Shown one piece after another: positions 60,421 through 64,000 of a stretch of DNA of 64,000 bases. Under the pieces are notes generated by a model. That model was not told the DNA's origin and did not search any database. It worked only from the letters and a program-made list of their open reading frames with translations. The number at the start of each line of letters is the position of its first letter. The first letter of the stretch is position 1. A program made the translations under genes and the position numbers. Source of the DNA: Cinclus cinclus (Eukaryota; Chordata; Aves; Passeriformes; Cinclidae); contig NC_085056.1 in NCBI RefSeq assembly GCF_963662255.1, forward strand, positions 12,763,857 through 12,827,856, read 5' to 3'.

Positions 60421-62559
60421 ATCTTGCATCTTTGTTCTTGTTTGAACATGACTTAACAGGAAAAGAACTCCAGAGACCCAAAATACATATTTTAAATGGC
60501 CTAGTCAAAGAATTTTCCCATTTTCCTAAGGCTTGAACTGGGGAATCGGCTGCCATTTGCAAGATAGCAATACAGTAAAAGCACATCATTGTACACAACA
60601 TTTTATTTGGACAGCTGTATAAAAATGGCAACACACTGTGAAATCCATTAACAGCAAAACATGTTAAATTCAGCAAAATGCATCTCATGTGGAACACTGA
60701 ATAAGAAATTATAGTCTGAGTTTTACTAGCTGGTTATCAGAGTTTGTCTTGAATGAAGAAAATTGAATTTTTTTTCCATGTGTCTGCCTGTAATAACAGT
60801 GAACGCTGTACATTGGGTTTTGAAACCAGTGTGTGCCTGTAAATTCTTGCCCCACAGACCCTTCTGCAAGGTTTTTGTGAATCTAAATGCCCCTGAGGAG
60901 GCGAAAGGGGGATGGTTTTCACTCAGGCAAGTGGCTCTTACTGAATGTTGAGTCCCACCCGCACTCACTTGCATTACTGGGTTCAGAAACATTTAGAGGA
61001 GTAAGTAGGAATGTAGGAGTAAGAGCTCAAATTGGGAAAAAAAGCATCCTTCCCCCTCATCTCTCTGCTGTGCCAGCAAGGACTGCAGTTTTGTCAACCA
61101 AGAGCAGGTCTTTTGCCTCATGAGGGATTTCCATGGGTGGATTTTGCTGTGCTGCATGTAGTAAGACTTTTCACGTTAATCAATAGCATTTAAGAATTCA
61201 AAACCCCTCTCCAAAGTATTTTGCATTTCCATTGTTCATAACTGTTTAACTAGGAGATGTTGCTCATCAAGATAGGATGCCATTAAGTATTCCAGTAGAG
61301 AAAGAAAAAATGAGTTTACTCTTGCCTGGTAGAAAATGAAACAGCCATGTTAACTTTAGCTCTAATCATGAGATTAAAAGTCTAATGGGGAATTATATCA
61401 TTTTCACTCTTCAAAACCAGCATCAGTGACCTTTGGAGAGTTTTAACTTTAACAGCCTAATGATTTCTCTTCTAGAGGATGTAAAAAACCAGTCTTTTCC
61501 TTGACAAGGAAATGAAAAGTGGATGAAAAAGGCAAGCACAATTAACTATATGCTGGAGCGGGCTAAATGACTTTTAGTCACATTTGGTAGCACTTGTGAG
61601 AGATGGTTTCCAGGCTTTGTTATCCAGGCTGCTCTGAAGGGAGACAGATAAATGCAGGGCAGAGCTGTGGGGCTGGGGGACAGTGTGGGGACAGCCCTGA
61701 TCCTTCCCACCACTGGCCCGTGGCAGGGACAGCCCTGGCCAGCGGGGCTGGGTGTGCACACCACTGGTCCTGAGCAGGTCTGCTGTCGTGTGAGGCTCGT
61801 TTCCTGTGCAAGAGCGCTGGAATTTCTTGTTTCAGTTCCTGTTTGCTGCATTTGAGAGCTCAGGCTGTTGCTCTTTTGCCAAGCTGGCAGCACACAGGGG
61901 GAACTTCCTGCGCAGGGCACGTAAAAGTGATTCTCTGATTCTTCCTCTGCAGCCATTGGGAGATAAAAGCCAGGACATCAGGGACTGCAAAGAGGGAGCC
62001 AAATTATATTTATAATATTAAAGTGAGTGCATTTGTGGTTTTGCCGTCCTCCAGGGTTTTTCATAAGTAGAAAAACATGAATTAGCATTTTCCATTTCCA
62101 TATATTGACTGGAAAAATAGCCTGCTCTCAATTAAGACCTATAGCTTTTGGGATGTATGCAACAATTTTATAAAATATTTACAGCAAAATTTGCATTTTA
62201 CATGGTATTACAGTTTTTCTTGTGTTTAGTAGAAAGGACTTAGGCCTAAGAGAGGAAATTCATCCAGTGTACCAAAAGGGAAATATATCTAAAATTAGAC
62301 TGTTAGTATTCACAACGAGGAATGTCCAGTGCTGACTGTTACCTCAGTAATTACTGAAGGTCACTTTGCCCCTCAGCTATTTGTTACAGCCACTGCAAGG
62401 ACTGTGCTCCCTGTGCAGAGCTATCACTATCCCTTTAAAACTGCCTTCGGAAGCGATTGGAGCTTTGTGCTAGACAGATAAGTAGAACATTTTTTACCAA
62501 ATGTAAATGTGCACTGTAAAGAACATAGCTATTTCCTGGATAATTTGCAGTTGTATATT

Positions 62560-62890
62560 TTATGTTAATTTCACCGAAAATATTGCACCCCTGCCAGGTT
62601 TAGTAGAGGCTCACTGTGATATGAATAATTTCTAGCGAATCTTTTTTTTTTTTCTTCATTTAAGATTTGGCACCTTTTTAAGATTTTAATAATAGCAACA
62701 AGGAGGAAGATTTAGAACAAGTGAAACATTAGAGCCAAAGAAATTCACATTGAGAGCTAATGTAAAATAGCAAGAATAATTACATGGAAAACAGTTTCCA
62801 CAGATGTTTTTCCTTGTAATGTAATAACTATTTACTAAACTGTTTATTTTAGGCCCTTGGTTTACAATAAAATATTTATACATGCTCTGC
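62560..62890. promoter_or_regulatory. AT-rich candidate conserved noncoding block
   Basis: Repeat-free AT-rich DNA with multiple TAATAA, TAATTA and AATAATTAC cores and balanced spacing, interrupted by a T11 run at about 62643. No coding frame fits. This is a weak call made from composition. Confidence 0.25.
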
Positions 62891-64000
62891 TGTAATAAAA
62901 AAATATTGACAAAATACTATAGAGATTTTTAAAAGACAATTAGTATTTCCCTGTCTGGAAAGTGAGCACAAGAGGAGCAGCACCAGCCCTTGCCATGCTT
63001 GCTGAGAGGAGATGCGGGGCTAGCAGCAGCATCCCTTGCAGGGCTGTCTGTGCTCGACTCTAACAGGGAGACTCTGGACTTGTGGCAATCCAGAGGATAA
63101 CTTACTGAAGAACAAGAAAGCCAACAATCTAAAGACAGTGGAAGCACTCTTTGGCATGGTTTTGCAGGAGGAAAAACTTTATTACATTCCTGAGTTATTA
63201 TACAATAAGGTTATGTCTCGTCTAAGGAAAATGTGCCTGTTTTAGGAGCAAGTTTAAAGTTCAGAATGCCAGAATCCTGGATCTTGTTCTTTAAAAACAG
63301 TGTGGAACAGTGGCACCTCTAAAACACTGTCTGTGGCATGTTTAAAGCTGTTACTTTGTCCTGACTGAGCCACATCTGTCAAACCCCTAATTCATGAAGC
63401 TCCTCACATGCCCATGGAGCCTGTACACTGGTACACAGGGACAAGCCACCTATACAGACACAGCAGTGCCTTAGGGTACTGAAATCAGAAATTCAGGAAT
63501 ACTGAGAGGTCTACAGATTATACTTTCCACACATGATCTTTAAAAGTCTATTCTTCTGTTCATGAATATGTAGAAGAAACTTTATTTTGCGGTGTCTATG
63601 GCCTTATCTTTTAAAATCTTGAACACAGGATAGAATCCTTTAAGAAACTTCAGTTCCTCTGCCTGCCAGTTTTGTAATAAAAGGATTTTTTTTCCCTTCA
63701 GAAGTTACTGTACATCCTTTACTTAACTCCAGAGTGGTGGCATGCAGTAACTTAAAAAGAAGCCTCCAGGACAAAAGAGAAAATACTTCTAATTTTATGG
63801 ATACAGACATCACTGTCTGTGTGCATTTGAGTAACACCAGCATGTTAGATCAACCTGAAGTCTCAGTAAAAACTGCATGGATGGATCTGAACAGCCAGTG
63901 TTTGGGAAGCAGGATGGTTTCAATATCTAGATATGAATCCATATTTAGCAGTTCAGGCTTTACTTTCAAGTAGACAATTCCCTTGAGTTTCCAGGCTAGC

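Overview
The window looks like a piece of a bird genome lying inside one large gene. Two things show this. A 3.2-kb exon encodes an array of about 26 C2H2 zinc fingers that I recognise as ZNF423 (also called OAZ, ROAZ or Zfp423). There are also CR1 LINE fragments with the typical avian 3' end. Everything supported as coding is on the + strand and belongs to ZNF423; no bacterial, viral or second vertebrate gene is supported.

Layout. Positions 1-39728 are intron upstream of the giant exon. It contains a small CpG island (about 2370-2685) preceded by a perfect CRE and a candidate 61-nt cassette exon, a decayed tyrosine-recombinase retroelement of DIRS type (about 8290-8995), a short CR1 tail, a hairpin-forming 36-bp minisatellite, an old antisense CR1-like copy, two MIR/CORE-SINE-like relics, several GC-rich islands, and AT-rich homeodomain-motif-rich blocks that look like conserved regulatory DNA. 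Positions 39729-42952 are the main ZNF423 coding exon (phase 1 in, phase 0 out). Positions 42953-49703 are an intron. Positions 49704-49788 are an 85-nt coding exon carrying one more zinc finger (phase 0 in, phase 1 out). Positions 49789-64000 are intron again, with a good antisense CR1 copy at 58603-59165. The exons for the N-terminus and for the last three C-terminal fingers are outside the window.

Function. ZNF423 is a nuclear multi-zinc-finger transcription factor. Its finger groups bind DNA and partners (BMP-activated SMADs, EBF factors, PARP1), and it acts in neural precursors, preadipocytes and the DNA-damage/ciliary pathway. The gene is typically embedded in long introns rich in regulatory sequence, and the candidate promoter, exon and enhancer segments here would fit that. 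They are inferences from composition and motifs, not alignments.

Limits. I could not run alignments, repeat masking or transcript mapping. I found no clear new biological system. The most unusual items are the DIRS-like recombinase fossil, the candidate poison exon beside an internal CpG island, and the hairpin minisatellite.
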